NCBI GenBank assembly: GCA_942486035.1
Contig: CALNXK010000082.1
Span: forward strand, 1,377,501-1,441,500
Reading direction: 5' to 3'
DNA: 64,000 nt
Source of the DNA: Porites lobata
Taxonomy: Eukaryota > Cnidaria > Anthozoa > Scleractinia > Poritidae
Shown in pieces: positions 1 through 14,100 of this stretch. The translations under genes were made by a program, and so were the position numbers. Each line of letters opens with the position of its first letter. Position 1 is the first letter of the stretch. The notes under the pieces were generated by a model. The model was not told the DNA's origin, did not search any database, and was given only the letters and a program-made list of their open reading frames with translations.

Positions 1-1034
1 TCGCGTTTTTCTTTCGTCCTTCCCTTGATGCACCGCGAACTCGCTAAATCTTTCCCATAAATCACAGCGCATACAGAGAAGCGACTGGGTACGAGTCTGA
101 TCTAAGACAGTTCTTGGACTCTTGATTCCACGCTGTGGATTCCGTATTCCAGGTGGTTGATTCCAGTCTTTGCAGTCAGTGAAACTGGGATTCTGGATTC
201 CGGATTCTGAATTTCAATCGTAAGTGGGATTTCGGATTCCCTTACATGGGACTACAGTTCCCATCCGTCAGAGGCGATCAATACCTTTAAAAAGTTGTTC
301 ATTTGGCATTTCAAAACTCTAGTAAAATGGTTTGCTCTGATCAACATCTCTTCCATTCTGAATGTTTCTGTGCGTAATAATTTTCTGGTTTGAATCCACC
401 TTTAACCATCTTATGTTAAAATTTCACGTGCATGCATTACATCATTTTGCATTTTTCGTGTAAATCATGATTTAATTTCCCGCTAAGTATAGCTTAACTT
501 AATGTTCAATGGTCAGATATTACTTTTAACCGACACCATTCACCGAGACAAAAATCATCAAAACTGTCTTAATTTCGATCTTTAAACTAATGTTAATCGT
601 GCGGAAGAGGAATTATAGAGAACCAGTATGATAGAGTGGGAAATTGGAGAGAATTATGAGGAAACACCGTAAATAAGGTCGCTCCCTTCCGATCTACAAG
701 TTAACAACATTTTCCTTCAGTTTCAAAAGCGTCCAACCAGCAGTTATTTGCGAAATAAAAAGCTTACTAGTAAGTCGGTTTCTGGGGAAACATTATGGAA
801 GTCTCTCTGTCTTTTTTGACGATGATTATGAAGAAAAAAGAGATAATGAGATGATGACGTCACTTCCTGTGTGAACACTTTTTATCATCTTCATCATCAA
901 CATGATCATCATCAGGAGCCCATCATCATTGTAACAGCAACAAGAACAAAATGCTCATGATCATTGTTTTCACCCAGTTTTATTATTTATTCACTTGATT
1001 TACTCAAACTCATAAACGTGGCGAGTAAGGTCCC
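1..1034. other. Intergenic; GGAATCC-type repeat and no gene seen
   Basis: I see no gene here. Bases about 100-260 are rich in GGATTCC/GGAATCC words and belong to a dispersed repeat that recurs at about 11830-12010 (opposite orientation) and 17450-17720. The words 'ctgggtacgag' near 88 recur near 12910 and 18415, which suggests the end of another dispersed element. The rest is AT-rich and featureless. Confidence 0.5.
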
Positions 1035-1394
1035 GTGCAAACGGACGCAACATTTTTGGCCAACAACTCCCAGAATTGTTGGATGTTTACATGTTGCGTC
1101 CGTTTGCACACCTTGTTGCATGTTGTTGGATGTTGTTGCGTGTTGTTACGCAAAGTTTGAAACCGGTCAAACTTTTCAGCCAACAACTCCCAACATTTTT
1201 TTTGTTCCGTGATCGCCGAAGTGTAGTGCAACAATGTTAGATCCGTTTGCACAGCTCTTCCAACATTGTTGGGGCCACGCACGGTCATTACGCTTGGTTT
1301 ACAAAGACTTATGGGTTTTATCCTTCCCACGATGCACCGCAGGTCTCAACATTGTTGGCGCAACAATGTTGGGAGTTGTTGCGTCCGTTTGCAC
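1035..1394. mobile_element. MITE-like inverted-repeat element (CAACAATGTTGG family)
   Basis: The left end reads GTGCAAACGGACGCAACA and the right end is its exact reverse complement, TGTTGCGTCCGTTTGCAC. The interior repeats the words CAACATTGTTGG and CCAACAACTCCCA several times. No transposase is encoded, so it is probably a non-autonomous DNA element of about 360 bp. Confidence 0.75.
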
Positions 1395-2230
1395 GCAGCC
1401 TAAGAACTAACAGCCTATAAGGCTTTAACAGAGGCCTTCTATTATCTCACACCTTAGCTTTACAGCGATGGCAGACTCACCTTTTTACGATGCCTTTTAT
1501 AATTTTCGTAGTTCCACATCTTACTCAATAATTTACTTGACGGCGGAAAGCCGCCATTTCTGTAGTTGTAAAGTGACGTCATTGTTCCATGAAATCAGGA
1601 GAGGTGATGGCCTTAAGCAAGCTGCAAAAAAAGAATGATGACTTTTTAAATAAGTAGGAATAAAGATCTACTGAAATTGTCATAATACACAATCAATGCT
1701 TCAGTTATCCAGCCGGTAATTCAGGTTTGATTCTTCAAGTCTGGCAATAGAGAATTTCCTAGTGGATCCTCCAGCTTTTAGCAAAAAAGTTATAAACGAT
1801 AGGGTGACTTCCGTCCACAATTAGCTGGACTGTAGAAATGGATTCGACTCCTGCTTGAGCTTCATCAAGTCAATAGTTAAAAGAATGGTTTAATTTTTAT
1901 TGACAATTACAGCGTAAGCAAGGCTACTCTTCGAAGGGCGCAAATAATGGTGTAAAACTGAGAAAATGAGTTCTTCTGCTTAAATTATAAGCCCCTCATG
2001 GCCCCAAATCGGAAAAAGTGAAAAAACCCCCAAGTATTAAAAGTCCCTTTTTAGATGAGACCCTTGGGTTCATATTTTGGGAACGTACTATGTTCGTATC
2101 CAAAACCCTGACGCAAGTTTTCAAAAGTTACATTTCTATGTACTCTACTCCATAAAAGAATTTTTTTATACAGTTGCAGACACTGTTGTTGAAAAGTCAG
2201 TTATTGTGCTACCGTTCGTGGTTTCGCGCA
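1395..2230. other. Intergenic, nothing recognised
   Basis: This is AT-rich DNA between two inverted-repeat elements. I found no convincing coding frame, RNA gene or repeat boundary in it. Confidence 0.4.
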
Positions 2231-2764
2231 ATACAGTAAAAAACTGCGACTAAGAACCTGGATCGAATTTTTCCTCTTTCTTTTCTTCTTTTTCTTCTTA
2301 TATAAATGGTAATTAGCACAAGTTTGGGCTATTAATAAGTTCGTATATAAATAGGTTCTTATTATCTAAAGAAATTAATGCAATATAGCTAAGAGTGTTT
2401 AGTGGTTCAGCTCATTCCTCATTTAAAATTACATACCAAAAAATATAAATCTTATTGCTCATATAATTTTTATACCTGTATTTAATTTGTAATTGTACCA
2501 ATAACAATTTTATTTGATTTAAACATTGGCATTTACATTGCGGTTGGAGTGATAAGGCACCTATGTCTCCAAAGAGGATTCTTAATGTTGACTTAAATAT
2601 CTTATTTGCCCAAGTGTACAGAATTTTTTCATAGATTTTAGAAGATAAGTACCTGTTTCAAATTTTAGGCTAAACAGCTTATTATATAGAGGAGGCTTAA
2701 CTGGCAAATTTTAGCCTAACAGGTACATAAAATCCAGGTTCTTAGTTGCGGAGTTTTACTGTAT
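2231..2764. mobile_element. TIR element ending in TACAGTAAA...
   Basis: The left end (ATACAGTAAAAAACTGCGAC, then TAAGAACCTGGAT) is matched in reverse complement at the right end (ATCCAGGTTCTTAG, then TTGCGGAGTTTTACTGTAT). The inside repeats 'aacaggt/acctgtt' and 'taagaacc' words. The interior from about 2480 is strongly similar to 8690-9015, a second copy lacking the left half. The element at 60556-61042 has related ends and the same TTCTTAT/TACTGTA logic. No coding capacity is seen. Confidence 0.75.
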
Positions 2765-2860
2765 TCCATATCTATGATCAGGGTAATGCTATTATGCAGC
2801 TTATGGTTCCTATCAACCATTAATCAAATGCCAATTTCCCCTCTTTAATATAGGCTCCCA

Positions 2861-3037
2861 TAGAGCGTTTTCACATGACGTCACGGCGGCCATATTGGTG
2901 TTCCAAAACAATAGAACGGCGGCCATGTTGGTGTTTTAAACCAGTCCTGTGGGAGTTGATCTCTTTTCTTATGTAAACACTCTCTTTTGTTTTAATAAAT
3001 TTGCGTAGATGCTGGTCATGTGAGTGAAAACGCTCTA
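2861..3037. mobile_element. Short MITE (TAGAGCGTTTTCAC ends)
   Basis: The terminal inverted repeats are TAGAGCGTTTTCAC and GTGAAAACGCTCTA. The interior carries two 'ACGGCGGCCAT' blocks next to a TGACGTCA palindrome. A second copy in reverse orientation is at about 16950-17127 (GGCCGCCATGACGTCATG). The element is 177 bp and non-coding. Confidence 0.75.
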
Positions 3038-6000
3038 TAAGAAAGCATTTGGAATATAGAAGCCCCGAGGCTTATTTTCGGAATCAGCCATTCCATGCTT
3101 CCAACTGGGTAACCGTGTTGATGCGGCTACTGATATAACTCGAATCAATTACAGTCGTACTAGTTATGAACTAACTGTTTTTTTTTCTTTTCGCTAGATC
3201 GTTGCCGGTACTAATAAAAGCCTTTTCAATTTAAGTAAGATAGAAATAAAAGGAGACTGGACTAGACTTTGATAGATTGTGCTAATAGCAGAAGGCTCGC
3301 ATTCTAAAATTATGCCAATAATTATGCTAGTTTTATGCTTACTAACTTTTGTGGTGAATACAAGTACGATGTAGCTTTCTGGGGTGTTTATTTTTAGAGA
3401 ATGGGCGAGAAAACTTAAAATTGAATGTCGTCCTCGTCCTCTTCCCGAATCTAATGAAAGCAACTAACGGCCAAACCAAAAACTTGCACATACGTGCGTG
3501 CTTTTGATTGACAAATTCCCTAAATATATAGTTCTTCAGCACAATTTGCGATATCCGAAAAAATAAACAATGGAAACTGGCATCCGCAATTCAAACATAA
3601 GATTCAACAGTTGATCACTGTAATCTAAAGTTGACGTGACTTGACGTCAAATGATGTAGGTATTTCGTCATGTTTCCAGATGGTCGCCATCTTTGATTGC
3701 CTTAACGTTAGAAAATTGACATATTGATAAGGGTTTCAAACTCATGATGCTGGGTTAGACCTGCATAGAGCGAAAAAAGAACTGTGTACAAAATTAAACT
3801 ATGAATAAGTTTTAAACTGCAGAGACACATGTCAAATACATCCAGCCAGGTGAGAGTCCACTGCGGACAGATCCTGGACTCCTGCCACACGTACAATTTA
3901 AGCATATGGGTTCTTCCATAGACATAATTATATGGTATAGTTGACTTGTGCAGCAAAGTCTGATAAATTAACTGAACTTAAAAATGTAGAAAGAATGATT
4001 CAAACGTCGTTTTGATTGGCTTAATAGCGGCAGCAAAAGCGTTCAGAGCTGCTCCGGCTAGGGAATCCTTGACCAACTTTTTTTTAATACCACTGGATTC
4101 AAGAATGACACGAGACTTTTCTTGCTACTGACGTAGCAACTAATAATAAAGGCCTACTTCCGATTTGTGTACAACGATAATATCCCTCATGTTTATTCCA
4201 GCATTTTCCTTTGTGGATCAAGATGAATTGAGCATTTGACCATGCGCAAAGAAATCGGAAGACTGAAGGTTTGAAACCTCCCTCGACGTTTCAGTGTTTA
4301 ATAATACATCTAAGCAGTAGCGAGGTCAAGAGGGGTGCACTATCTCTTACCTGCTTGAGATTATTCAACATATACAACTTGAAAAGAATAATAAAAAATA
4401 AATAATTGTAAACATGCCCGGATTATCCTGGATAAGAGCCCGGAAAAATTCAGATCATACCCTCAAACGCGTTATAATTTTATATATTACCAAAATCTTG
4501 TCTGTTTGTAAATAATACGTGCCGATTGTCTAGTCTTTTTCAGTATACTCTTCTGAAAAACAGACTTCAAGTTAATTAGAATCTTTGTTCAGTAGACGAA
4601 AGAGGACGTTAGCCTCTGCTGCCAACTGCAAGTTTCAACTGTAAGTCAGTAGAACGAGTTTCATAAAGATCTAATCGTTCTATATAAGCCCATCTCATAA
4701 AATATCAACTCTCGGATGTGTTTTATATCCAGTCTGATTTCCCCATTGCACTTAATTTAGCAGAAAATCAGAGGAATAGTATATGATAAAACAATTGATC
4801 ATGAAATAGTAGATCCAATAAAACCTAGACCAAATTTATAATAATTATAGTTCGCTCACTTTACTTATCAATGAGTGAGAACAACGAAGCTTTAATAAAG
4901 GAGATACATCCTTTCGGTTCGCAGATGAAGTTCACTAAGCGCGTTTATTTTTGTAGTTATTCGCTGGGGGCTTTAATTTTGTAGAATTTTCTTTTAACCA
5001 CTATATGTCAACAATAAAAGCTGTGTTTTATGATAATTAAGCCTTACCGTTCGGTGTGCGATGTCGATTGAACTCTCCGTCAACTTAAATCTTTCAGACT
5101 GGATAAATTAAAAATGAAACCAAAACGTTCATTTGTACCTTCAAAATCGTTGACTTGTCTTTCACATCTCTTTCTCTGGACTTTTCTCTTTCAAACTAAA
5201 CGGCAATCAAATTCACTAATAACTGCAAAGACGGTGGCTTGGTTTCGATCATGTTACCATGGAAATTATGGTTATTTTGACACATTTTTATTAACTTGAC
5301 ATAGGAAAAAGTAAAGTAAAGAGAATTTTAATAACAAGATAAAGAGACTCACTGTTTAAGATAAAGATGTCAATATCCGTCCTGTCGTATTTAAGAAAAA
5401 AAAATTGACCGGTATCATAAACTGCAATACGAAGCTCCGGGGGCTCAGTTGATCCCCCCAGGCATGCTCAAGCGACAAGGTATTTTTCATTCTATTTATA
5501 ATTATTGTTGTTGTGGTCTTTTATATGTATAAGAAATAATAACAAGACATTAGTATATAATAATCTTTTTCAGCTGTTCCTCACCTTGTATAATTGGTGA
5601 GTTTTCTTTTCATTGGTTGGATCATGCGTCTTCGATGAATTTTGCAGAAATTGCCGGGATAGACACTGATTATAAATTGAAATTTTTAGTGGAATATTGA
5701 AAACTGTAGCAGTTGAGTTAGAGGTGATGTACCGTATTTCACTGATTCTATTACGTCCAGCGGCTGATGAGAGTACAAAATAGAAGCCAGAATTCAACCC
5801 CTAATGTGCCATGACTCAGACGTGCTATTTATGGGCTCCTTTATAACGTAACTCCTTCGTAAATTAAACATATGTTTGCTTACAGTGAAATTATTAGACT
5901 TTGTAAGTATTTTGCTTTTTCGCTTAAATTTTTCACCTGCTGATTGAGTCTGGTCAATAGGTAGCTAAGAAAAAGAGATAAATGTTCCGTGATGTATGAA

Positions 6001-7126
6001 GCGCTACCTTTTCGTCTGTGGTATATATCCTTGCCTCGATGATGAAGCAATTTCGCAGTGTTGATCAACATTTGCCAACATTTATCAACAATGTTTCAAT
6101 GTTTGAACAAGAGGGAGGATCTAACAATGTCATAATGGACGTCCGGGCAACTAATAATATCAAGTAATCGTCGCTAGAATTTAATTTCAAATAAGCTCTG
6201 ACCAATCAGAGACATTAGACGAACTCGTAGAACGCGTACCCCGGCAGAGGAGCTTTGATCACTAAAAGTTTACTTAAATTTTGCCCCAGGCTCAATTTCT
6301 TTACTGACTCACCAATAACATGCACATTCCATGCAGGCCCCGGTTCTTAAGATTAGGAGGGAAGTTGAAATGACGCAGCTTTGTTAGCCTATGACCCCTT
6401 TAATTTATTTTCGCTCACACCTGCTAAGTTGACCAATTTTCATTTAAAAACCGTACGCATGAAGTGGTCATCAGACTGTATTGTGCGCAAGCACGAAAAC
6501 GACAATCGTTGCTTCCCGGCACTTTTTTTTCAGACTTCTGTTTTCAGTCTTCAGTTTGTTTTCAGTTCAACATGAGTTCTAACTCCGGGGTTTTCAGCGA
6601 GGCAGCGAAATATTACGGTCAGTTATAGGTACAAAAAAAAAAAGTCATGTGGGACATGCTTCTCAGAATACTTGAAAGGAGCAGAAAAATAAAGATCAAT
6701 AAAAATCAATTTGATTAAGGCCTGTTAATCCAGAAATCTCTTTTAATTATTATTTTTTGTTTTGTTACAGCTCAAACTGGGTGCAATTAACATAACAACA
6801 GCTGTCAACCAAGAAAGTCATGAAATGCTCTTGTTACTAGAAAAACACTAGAAGAGCACGTCCCGTCTGAGAATCATTCAAACACCACCTCACTGAAGCA
6901 GACTGAAGTCAAAACTAAACTATTCCAGGTTTATAGAGTACCGCCCGAGTGAGTGCCCTTCTAATGATTTTTGAAGACAAGAGGTAGACGTAAAGTGCTG
7001 TTTTGAAAAAGTTGTCGAAAGTTGAAACAGCAGTTTTAGACTTCGGCTTCACGGTCGGCTTAAGTCTACGTTAACTCGGTGTAAACTAACAAGGATCACT
7101 ATAAAACTGAATCATTTCTGAACACT
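3038..7126. other. Intergenic, no gene supported
   Basis: About 4 kb of AT-rich DNA. The open frames here are short and lack coding-like composition or recognisable motifs. Two stretches near the end could be exon-like (a short ATG frame at 6571, and a frame after a tttgttacag acceptor at 6771), but they do not join in frame. They may be 5' untranslated material of the gene that starts at 7127. Confidence 0.35.
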
Positions 7127-10100
7127 ATGGCGCAGTCAAGCAACATGCTGGAGAAGAGATGGCAACGGATTGTTTATGAAAAACATCGCAAAAGAGTAAG
7201 TAAAGTCAAAAGGAAAGTCAACTGAATTCAAATTAATTCTTGCATAAGTTAAACAGTATTTCCAGTGTAGTGTCTAGTCCTGACAGCGCTCGGTCGATTA
7301 AGGTTTTGTTACGTTTTGGTTTTGTACCTTTCTTATTACCATCAATTCGAAAAGCGGTCAATCAGTCACGGAGAAGAGTTTAAAAAATGCACGAATTGTT
7401 GAGCATCATCAATTTTTGACAGTAGTGACTTAAGCCCGCGGTTTTAGTTTTTCAATGGAATCTTTGTCAGGCTGATTAATTCCCGACCTCCATTGTTCAA
7501 TTGTTGATACAGCTTAATGTTCACTGTGTTGCAACGCTTGGTTTTAGATCTGTGGCAGCAAGAAAATGACGATGTATCATCGCGCGAAACAAACTACAAC
7601 ATTCTTTTAAACTAATAAACCTGGTAGCGTGCACGAAATACCAAATTACGCAGCAATTGATAGGGGTGCGTATGACGTACGTCTATGATGAAATGGTTAG
7701 ACATTTGTTGATCTCCATTTATTCCGGGATTATCCTATTTTCATCAAGTAGAAGTGTAGCCTGCCCATCTGGTAGGAGTGGTACAACGAAGTGCACGGAT
7801 ATAAGTTAAAGTATTTATAAAACTTTAGATGTCAGGAAGACGCCCGGGCGGGGGTAGACGTCAAAATGGCTCGGCGATATAATGCCAAGGAATACTGTCG
7901 GCTTCCGATAGTTAACGTGAATGCCGCTGTGAGCCCAGGTCGTACCCAGTCGCTAATTTATTCCTTTTCGATGGAATTGGCGATTCGTGTAAACAAATTA
8001 AAATACCTTTCGGTTTCATGGCATTACTGCGAGGCGCACTAGGTGACATGGGAAGGCACGAAGAGAAAGTGGCGTCGCTATTTCTTTTTGCCCAATCCCA
8101 TGACTCCCTGCACAACTCAATGAAATCCAATTTTTCTCTCTTCTCCACCTCTCATGTAAACAGTGACTAGGCACTTGTCTGCTCGTAAAGCGTGCAGCGG
8201 TATTTTAACCACCTACCTCACGCCATTTGTTGACAAAAAGATAAACGTCTCTACCTAAGAGTTTAGAGAATCGACATAAATGGCTACTTTTTTCTTCTAG
8301 CTGACCAATTTGGAAAGTTGAAGCATGCAATTGCAAAATAATGCTTAGGGTGCTTAGGGATGAAACCTCGAAGTCAAATACATCAGGGTTACTTGCTCAG
8401 CTCACACCAGGGGGTCAGGGGGGGGTACTCCCCTATAAAAGTGTCGAGGGTGCTCGTCGGAAAATTTTGAAAACACCCCTAAAAGGTACCAGAATCTTGC
8501 TTTATGGGCGTGTCCAAAACTCATTTCCACCCCTAAGAGGTACCAATTCAATAACAACAAATTTATTTGCATAACAAACACATTTTTCACATCGATATCC
8601 CTGGGCGATAACCTTACCGCAGGCCCCTAAAAGGTACCGAGCCAACTCTGGCAGCAGTCATTTTAGGTTTTAGCGCCATAAGTATTTAGTGTTTTAACTT
8701 ATTCCTTACATAAAATCTTCATACCAATTGGAAGTTTTGAAATTGTATCAATAACAATTTTATTAGATTTAAACATTGGCATTTACATTACAGTTGGACT
8801 GATAAGGCACCTAGGTTTCCAAAGAAGATTCTGAACGGTTGACTTATCTAGTTTGCCCAAGTGTACAGAATTTTTTCATAGATTTTAGAAAATAAGAACC
8901 TGTTGCAAATTTTTGGCTAAACAGATTCTTACATAGAGGGGGCTTAACTGACCACTTTTAGCACAACAGGTTCTTAAAATCTAGGTCAGTTCTTAGTAGC
9001 GGGGATTTACTGTTAGTTTTAATTTACAATTGCTTGATTTAGGATTCTACTACTAGCGAGAGTATAACGACAATATTATATTTTGTTTTTATTACTATAG
9101 CTCAGAGAAACTAAATCGAAGTTGAAAGGGGAAACTACTTTAGAATACGATGACGAGGAGGCCCAGTTACAATTGAGGTTCAGGAGAATTATGGTAAGAC
9201 GGTCAGTATGGTAATGCTTCTTGCTAAACAATGTTTCCACTACTCTCAGAATTTCAAGACGTCCATTCCTCTTGGTAAGAGAAAGGATGCTAGCGATTAC
9301 GTATCAAACTTTGGGTTGCAATTTTGGTTTAACAATGACGGAGAATTTCGCTCCTTTTGTGGTCTTTTTTATTGTTTAAGTTAGGTGCCCCCATTATACA
9401 AGAAAATAAAAGAGTAAAGTTCCAGTAAACACCCTGTCTTGGGAGACGATTGTAAAGAAAAATTTAGAGAAACTGTAACATTACATTGTGCTATCCAACG
9501 AACGTTGTGTTTCCATGGTAAAGCGTGTCATATTTCATTGAGATAAGTGAGCAATTGCAAGAAAGAATAATCTAACAGATTATTCTCTCTTAGTATTTTG
9601 TACATCCTTGTCATGTTTCCACTTAACGGTAAATGAAATCCCAGACGATAGAAAAAAAAAACGATTCTGACGTTTTACCGCGAGGACACAATGCTTTTTT
9701 TTGGTATGGTGGGGATATTGCACTCTTCAGAGCAAAACGTCATACCAAAGCGTTGCGCTGACTCAGCGTTAGACTGTCTTTGAAGGACGGTGCGTGTCTG
9801 ACTTGATCGCAGCGGACTCGAAAGATGCTTCTCGCTTGGCTGAAAGGCATGAAATAATCGATCAGATTTGACTTAGTTCTTATATACCTTGTAATGCTTA
9901 CAGAACCGTGCTTTTGTTCCATCTGAATAAAATGTGTTTGCCTCCACCACACAGGCTGAGGAAAAGCGCCAAGCTATAATCGACAAACAAAATAGCAAGT
10001 TGTTGCAAAGAATTGTAGACATCATGACGTCAAAGAAAAAAACATTTCCAGTGTCAAGCGATACAGAATTAAACAGAAAGGTAACATATGTCGGTAGTGC

Positions 10101-11124
10101 AATTTTATCTTTGGTTTGAATTTTTCTTTTCTATTGTTTCAAACTCATTATTCTTTCATTATCATACATTACGCTATCCAAAAACAAAAGAAAACAAAAT
10201 TTAAACCAATGATCAAACTGAACCACAACACATGTATGAAAAGCTCTCTGAAGGGCTGTGGGGGTGGGAAGAAACAACTTTTCTTTCTTCCTTTTTTTGT
10301 TGTTTTCTTCTGTCCTCAAACCCACAAACCCCCCCTCCCCAGAACACCCCAGGCAGCTTAACTGCAGGCTAGTGAGGATACTGAGTAGTTAACTGTGTAT
10401 AATTATACAACTCTTTTGTTTTGCTAACAAATTGTCATCCGCCATTTGCACTTAGAGTAATACCGTTTCCGCGTACGGGAATGTACCCGTAGCAATGAAT
10501 ACTGGTGGACCCCTCCTTACTCTGGCGAACCACTATGCTACCGAATACAACGATGATGTCACTTAAGTTTCACATCCGGGACATCATTCTCGCCTTTTAC
10601 GTGGCTAACAAGTTGGCCTACCCGTACCTATGGGAAGAAATTAAGGGTACTGGTGTATTGGGTCCCTTTTATCTGTAGCTGCCGACCGGCCCTGTGTGTT
10701 TGGCACAGCCTTGTTGCATGTCACTTTATTACTCGTATACTGACCACTCGAATACTGTTTATTACTCAAGAAGTTACTTTTGCAGTCGCTTCTGATGAAT
10801 TCAAGAGAGAAAGGGTTAAGGAATATGTACCCAAAAAGAGCTCCACCTATATCTGAGGGGTCTCTGTGTACCGCGTTTGCTCAGCTTCCATCGCAAGCTG
10901 CTTCTCCCGGCTGAGGGCGAGAGAACGCCCTTTGTCATGTTCTCTTGCTGGAGGTAAATGCTTTTTCCAGAGCATTTACGTTACTATAGTAACGTGGCAT
11001 AATGTTTTTTTTTCAGGTCAGCAAGACGTCAGTTACCGACAACTCAAAGCCAAAAGCCAGACACAGTTCCGTTAAACTGCCTACAATCAGTTCAGCAGTC
11101 AAAGAAAGAAGAGCTTCAAAGTAA
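7127..11124 (+). CDS. Small basic coiled-coil protein, CFAP97-domain-like (4 exons, 131 aa)
   Basis: I splice four coding exons: 7127-7195, 9101-9193, 9955-10080 and 11017-11124 (TAA). All junctions are GT-AG and all are phase 0, which supports the model. The product is 131 aa, Lys/Arg/Glu-rich and helical. Its core has an N-terminal KRWQRIVYEKHRKR, then an acidic stretch with YDDEEAQLQLRFRRI, then AEEKRQAIIDKQNSKLLQRI. The order 'W...Y..H..R', a mid helix, then 'EE.R..II...N..LL.RI' resembles the CFAP97/CFAP97D (hemingway-like) axonemal family; this is from memory, not an alignment. The C-terminal exon is Ser/Lys-rich. Intron 1 (1.9 kb) holds two dispersed repeats. If the family call is right, the protein would act in cilia or flagella. 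Family assignment is tentative; the exon structure is more certain. Confidence 0.55.
8407..8635. repeat. Poly-G 'GGGGGGGTACTCCC' dispersed repeat, copy 1
   Basis: It starts with a run of eight G followed by TACTCCCCTATA and contains three 'CCCCTAARAGGTACC' blocks. Related copies are at 29985, 32095, 32523 (inverted), 38049, 50866 and 59652. It lies in intron 1 of the CFAP97-like gene and is non-coding. Confidence 0.6.
8690..9015. repeat. Partial copy of the TACAGTAAA TIR element
   Basis: About 300 bp closely match 2480-2764, including 'aacattggcatttacatt' and 'cccaagtgtacagaattttt'. It ends with the shared 'tagcggggatttactgt' terminus. The left half of the element is missing. Confidence 0.65.
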
Positions 11125-14100
11125 AACTACTTGTACTAGATCGGAGAAGTCAAAAAGAGCGTATTTTTTTAGTCGTTTTATTATATTAAAAGTGTATGAA
11201 TTTTAAAAAATTGTACCACTGTTTTCTCCCAGGCTGAGTTAAAAAATACTGAAAGAGGCCCATGAAGCTTTTGTTAAGAACAGTAAACCTAAAACAAGAA
11301 CGCTCTTGAAAAAGCCAGTCGCTTGCTCGGAGATTAGATAAGAAATGTGGAGGCGATTAATTCTGCACGAAATAGGATTTCTTCGCTACAAGTTTTTGAC
11401 TTCCTACTTTATCGACGGTCGAGTATTCTTCATGATATTTACTTTTTATATCGTATCCGACGATGATTGAGTAAGCGTGCATAAATACAGGAGAATCAAT
11501 TCAAGAGAAATTACATCATTGCCAGAGACCAAAAACGTGCCGTGAGCATGGCGAGTCATTTCAATCATCGCCAAAAATAAACCGCATGCTCATCGCGAGA
11601 CTCATTGCAAACAATGAAAGTGTACAACAGTTTATAGCCTCGCCATCGACGTTTTTACCGAAGTATTCACTTGCTCCAAGGTAATATCAACGCTTTCAAG
11701 CGAAGGAAGTCTTGGACCGACCCGCGTTACAGTGCATAGTGTTCTTTGTAGAACTATGCAATGGTGACTGGAACATTAAATAGATTCCCCGATTACCATT
11801 TTGTTTTTAATTTGGAATACCAATTCGCCCCTTGTAAGGGAATCCCGATTCCAGAATCAGGGAAATTCTTGCTTATAGAGTCCGGAATCCTGGGCTCTGG
11901 AACCTCCAATCCAGTACCTGGAATCCGGAATCCACGGCGTGAAATCCAGAATCCAAGACTGTCTTGGATCCATATGCATTTACATGGGGCGAAAAGATAC
12001 CCCTAGCTATACAATCAGGCATTCCCTTACGGTAAATTCACACCTTAAGACACCGTAGGCACTCTATAGCCTGCATAGTAAGCGTTTCCGATTGAGTTAT
12101 TGCACGAAAGTCATTTGAAGCTGATTCTACATTTTATAATTATTGTTTCTTTATTGTCGAACTAAAATAGTTGATTACGACATGAAATTCGTTAGAGTTC
12201 AGTGAATATATCGGGAGCTTAAGCAACGACGACGACGACGGAAGTGAGACGTCGCTAAAAAAAAATGAATCAGCTTAGATCCTTTTAAACCTCATCACGT
12301 CTTTTTAGACCGTTTCAAATAGTTAAAAGTGGGCGATTTTTCCTGGATTCATTTCTTAAAGGACTGTATTCAGGTTCAAAAAGAAAAAGAAGATCTAGAA
12401 TTCTTCCTCGTGTGTTCACGTCCTCCATGATAAGTAGCATCAGGAAGTTTCACGTCGTAGTCGTGCAATGAACGTCAAAGAAATGTACTAAAAAGGGCTG
12501 CACGTGCAGAGCCGCCGTTGTTTTGCTCATAAAACCAATTGCTTTTTGGCATTTTCTTTGTCGTCGTCGTCGTGGTGGTTGATTAAGCTCCCTAACGACA
12601 ACAAGGAAGCCACCTTATATCATACTTAGAAAAACAATCTTCACCCTCTCCACCCGTCACCGCGATAACTGCATTTAATACACATCTGACATGTCGCGGT
12701 TAAAGATAATTTCACAGGAACACACTTTGAACTAGCTGTCCCCTGCTCAGACGCTTCGTTTTTCGCACAGGTCAGACAAATGTCAGAGGCGAGATGGAAA
12801 CGCGAGTAACTGGTGACGAAGCGCAACGGACCATGGGAAAGAGAAAAATCAGAGACGCCCGTTTTCTCCTTCCCGTCTTCCTTTGCGCCCAAATGTTCAT
12901 CGAGACATAGAGACGTCTGGGTACGAGGCAGCCTTTGAAAATGTTGCAGAGATCGTTGTTAGTTCATAAGGATTTTTCCTATTGTCGAAAAGCAGGAGTC
13001 GGCTCCTGCGAAAAGATACAATTTTACACCTTTCTTCAGTCAACTCGGAGTTTGTCGCATGATGTTTGCTGTAAAAATCATTTCCAAGTGCAGTAGGTGG
13101 CGGCGGGATTAATCAATGCTTGTCAGCTAAGTTTTCATTGCATTTTTTATTTATGTCACGTCCACTCGTTGTCAAAGTAGTCACTTAAGTCTCTCTGGCA
13201 ATTTATCAGCTATGGGGGGTGGAAATGGAATCACGTATCATGAATCGAGAAGAATCATATAGTTTTCAAAGAAACTTTGAGAATCTATGAGTCTTTGTAA
13301 AACTACGGAATCTTCTTAGTAATCACGAATCCTAGTGACAAAAACTATTTAAAAAAATGTCTAGCAAGCATAAACCTTTGAAGGAAAACAATGATAGGAA
13401 ACCGAATCATAAATATCCAAATCAAAATTATTCCGATTCCAACTACGATATTGATCTAAATTAAGCTCTCCCCTATACTAATTGATCTGGCCATTATCCA
13501 ACAGACAAGCTGAAATAAAAAGGGAGAACAATATTGAGTATATTTACATGAAGGAAATTATTTCTTTAGAAGTTCTCTATTTTCACGGATATTTAAGCTG
13601 ATTTAAATAAATATATATTTGTAAATTAGCTTTTCTTCTTCAGTTTATCATAACTCGAGGTCGTGTATTTAGATAAACTTACCTTGTTACTATTTTTAAA
13701 ACTCGTTTAAGTCACAAAAGACTTGGCCAAATGTGTGATATTCCCCGATAGAAATGGTACTGCCAACAGTGATATAGAGAGCCCGCCTGTTCTTAATTAA
13801 TAGCCTATGGCTGCGGTCGATCATTCGGCTAATGAGTTTTTACTTTCCTGTATACTAACTTTCAAAGGTTACCAGTTTGAAAGTGCGAAATTTTTTTGAA
13901 TAGCCAACCTTTAACTACAAAATCTGTAGAGGAAAACCGTGACTCTAAGTTTTTAAGTTACTGAGATTTTAACGTAGAGCTAGTCAAAAGCCTCTTGTTA
14001 CGGCTGTTGATTAGGCAATAAATGGTTGTCATAGTGACACCGAGAAAGGAACACTCTTTTTCCCAAAAGTCTAAAACGAAATGAAACATACACCCACTGC

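Noticed and set aside
6571..6853. Two exon-like stretches (ATG frame MSSNSGVFSEAAKYY and a frame after an acceptor at 6771 ending in TAG)
   Set aside because: They cannot be joined in frame with a GT-AG junction, and neither shows a known motif. They may be UTR exons.
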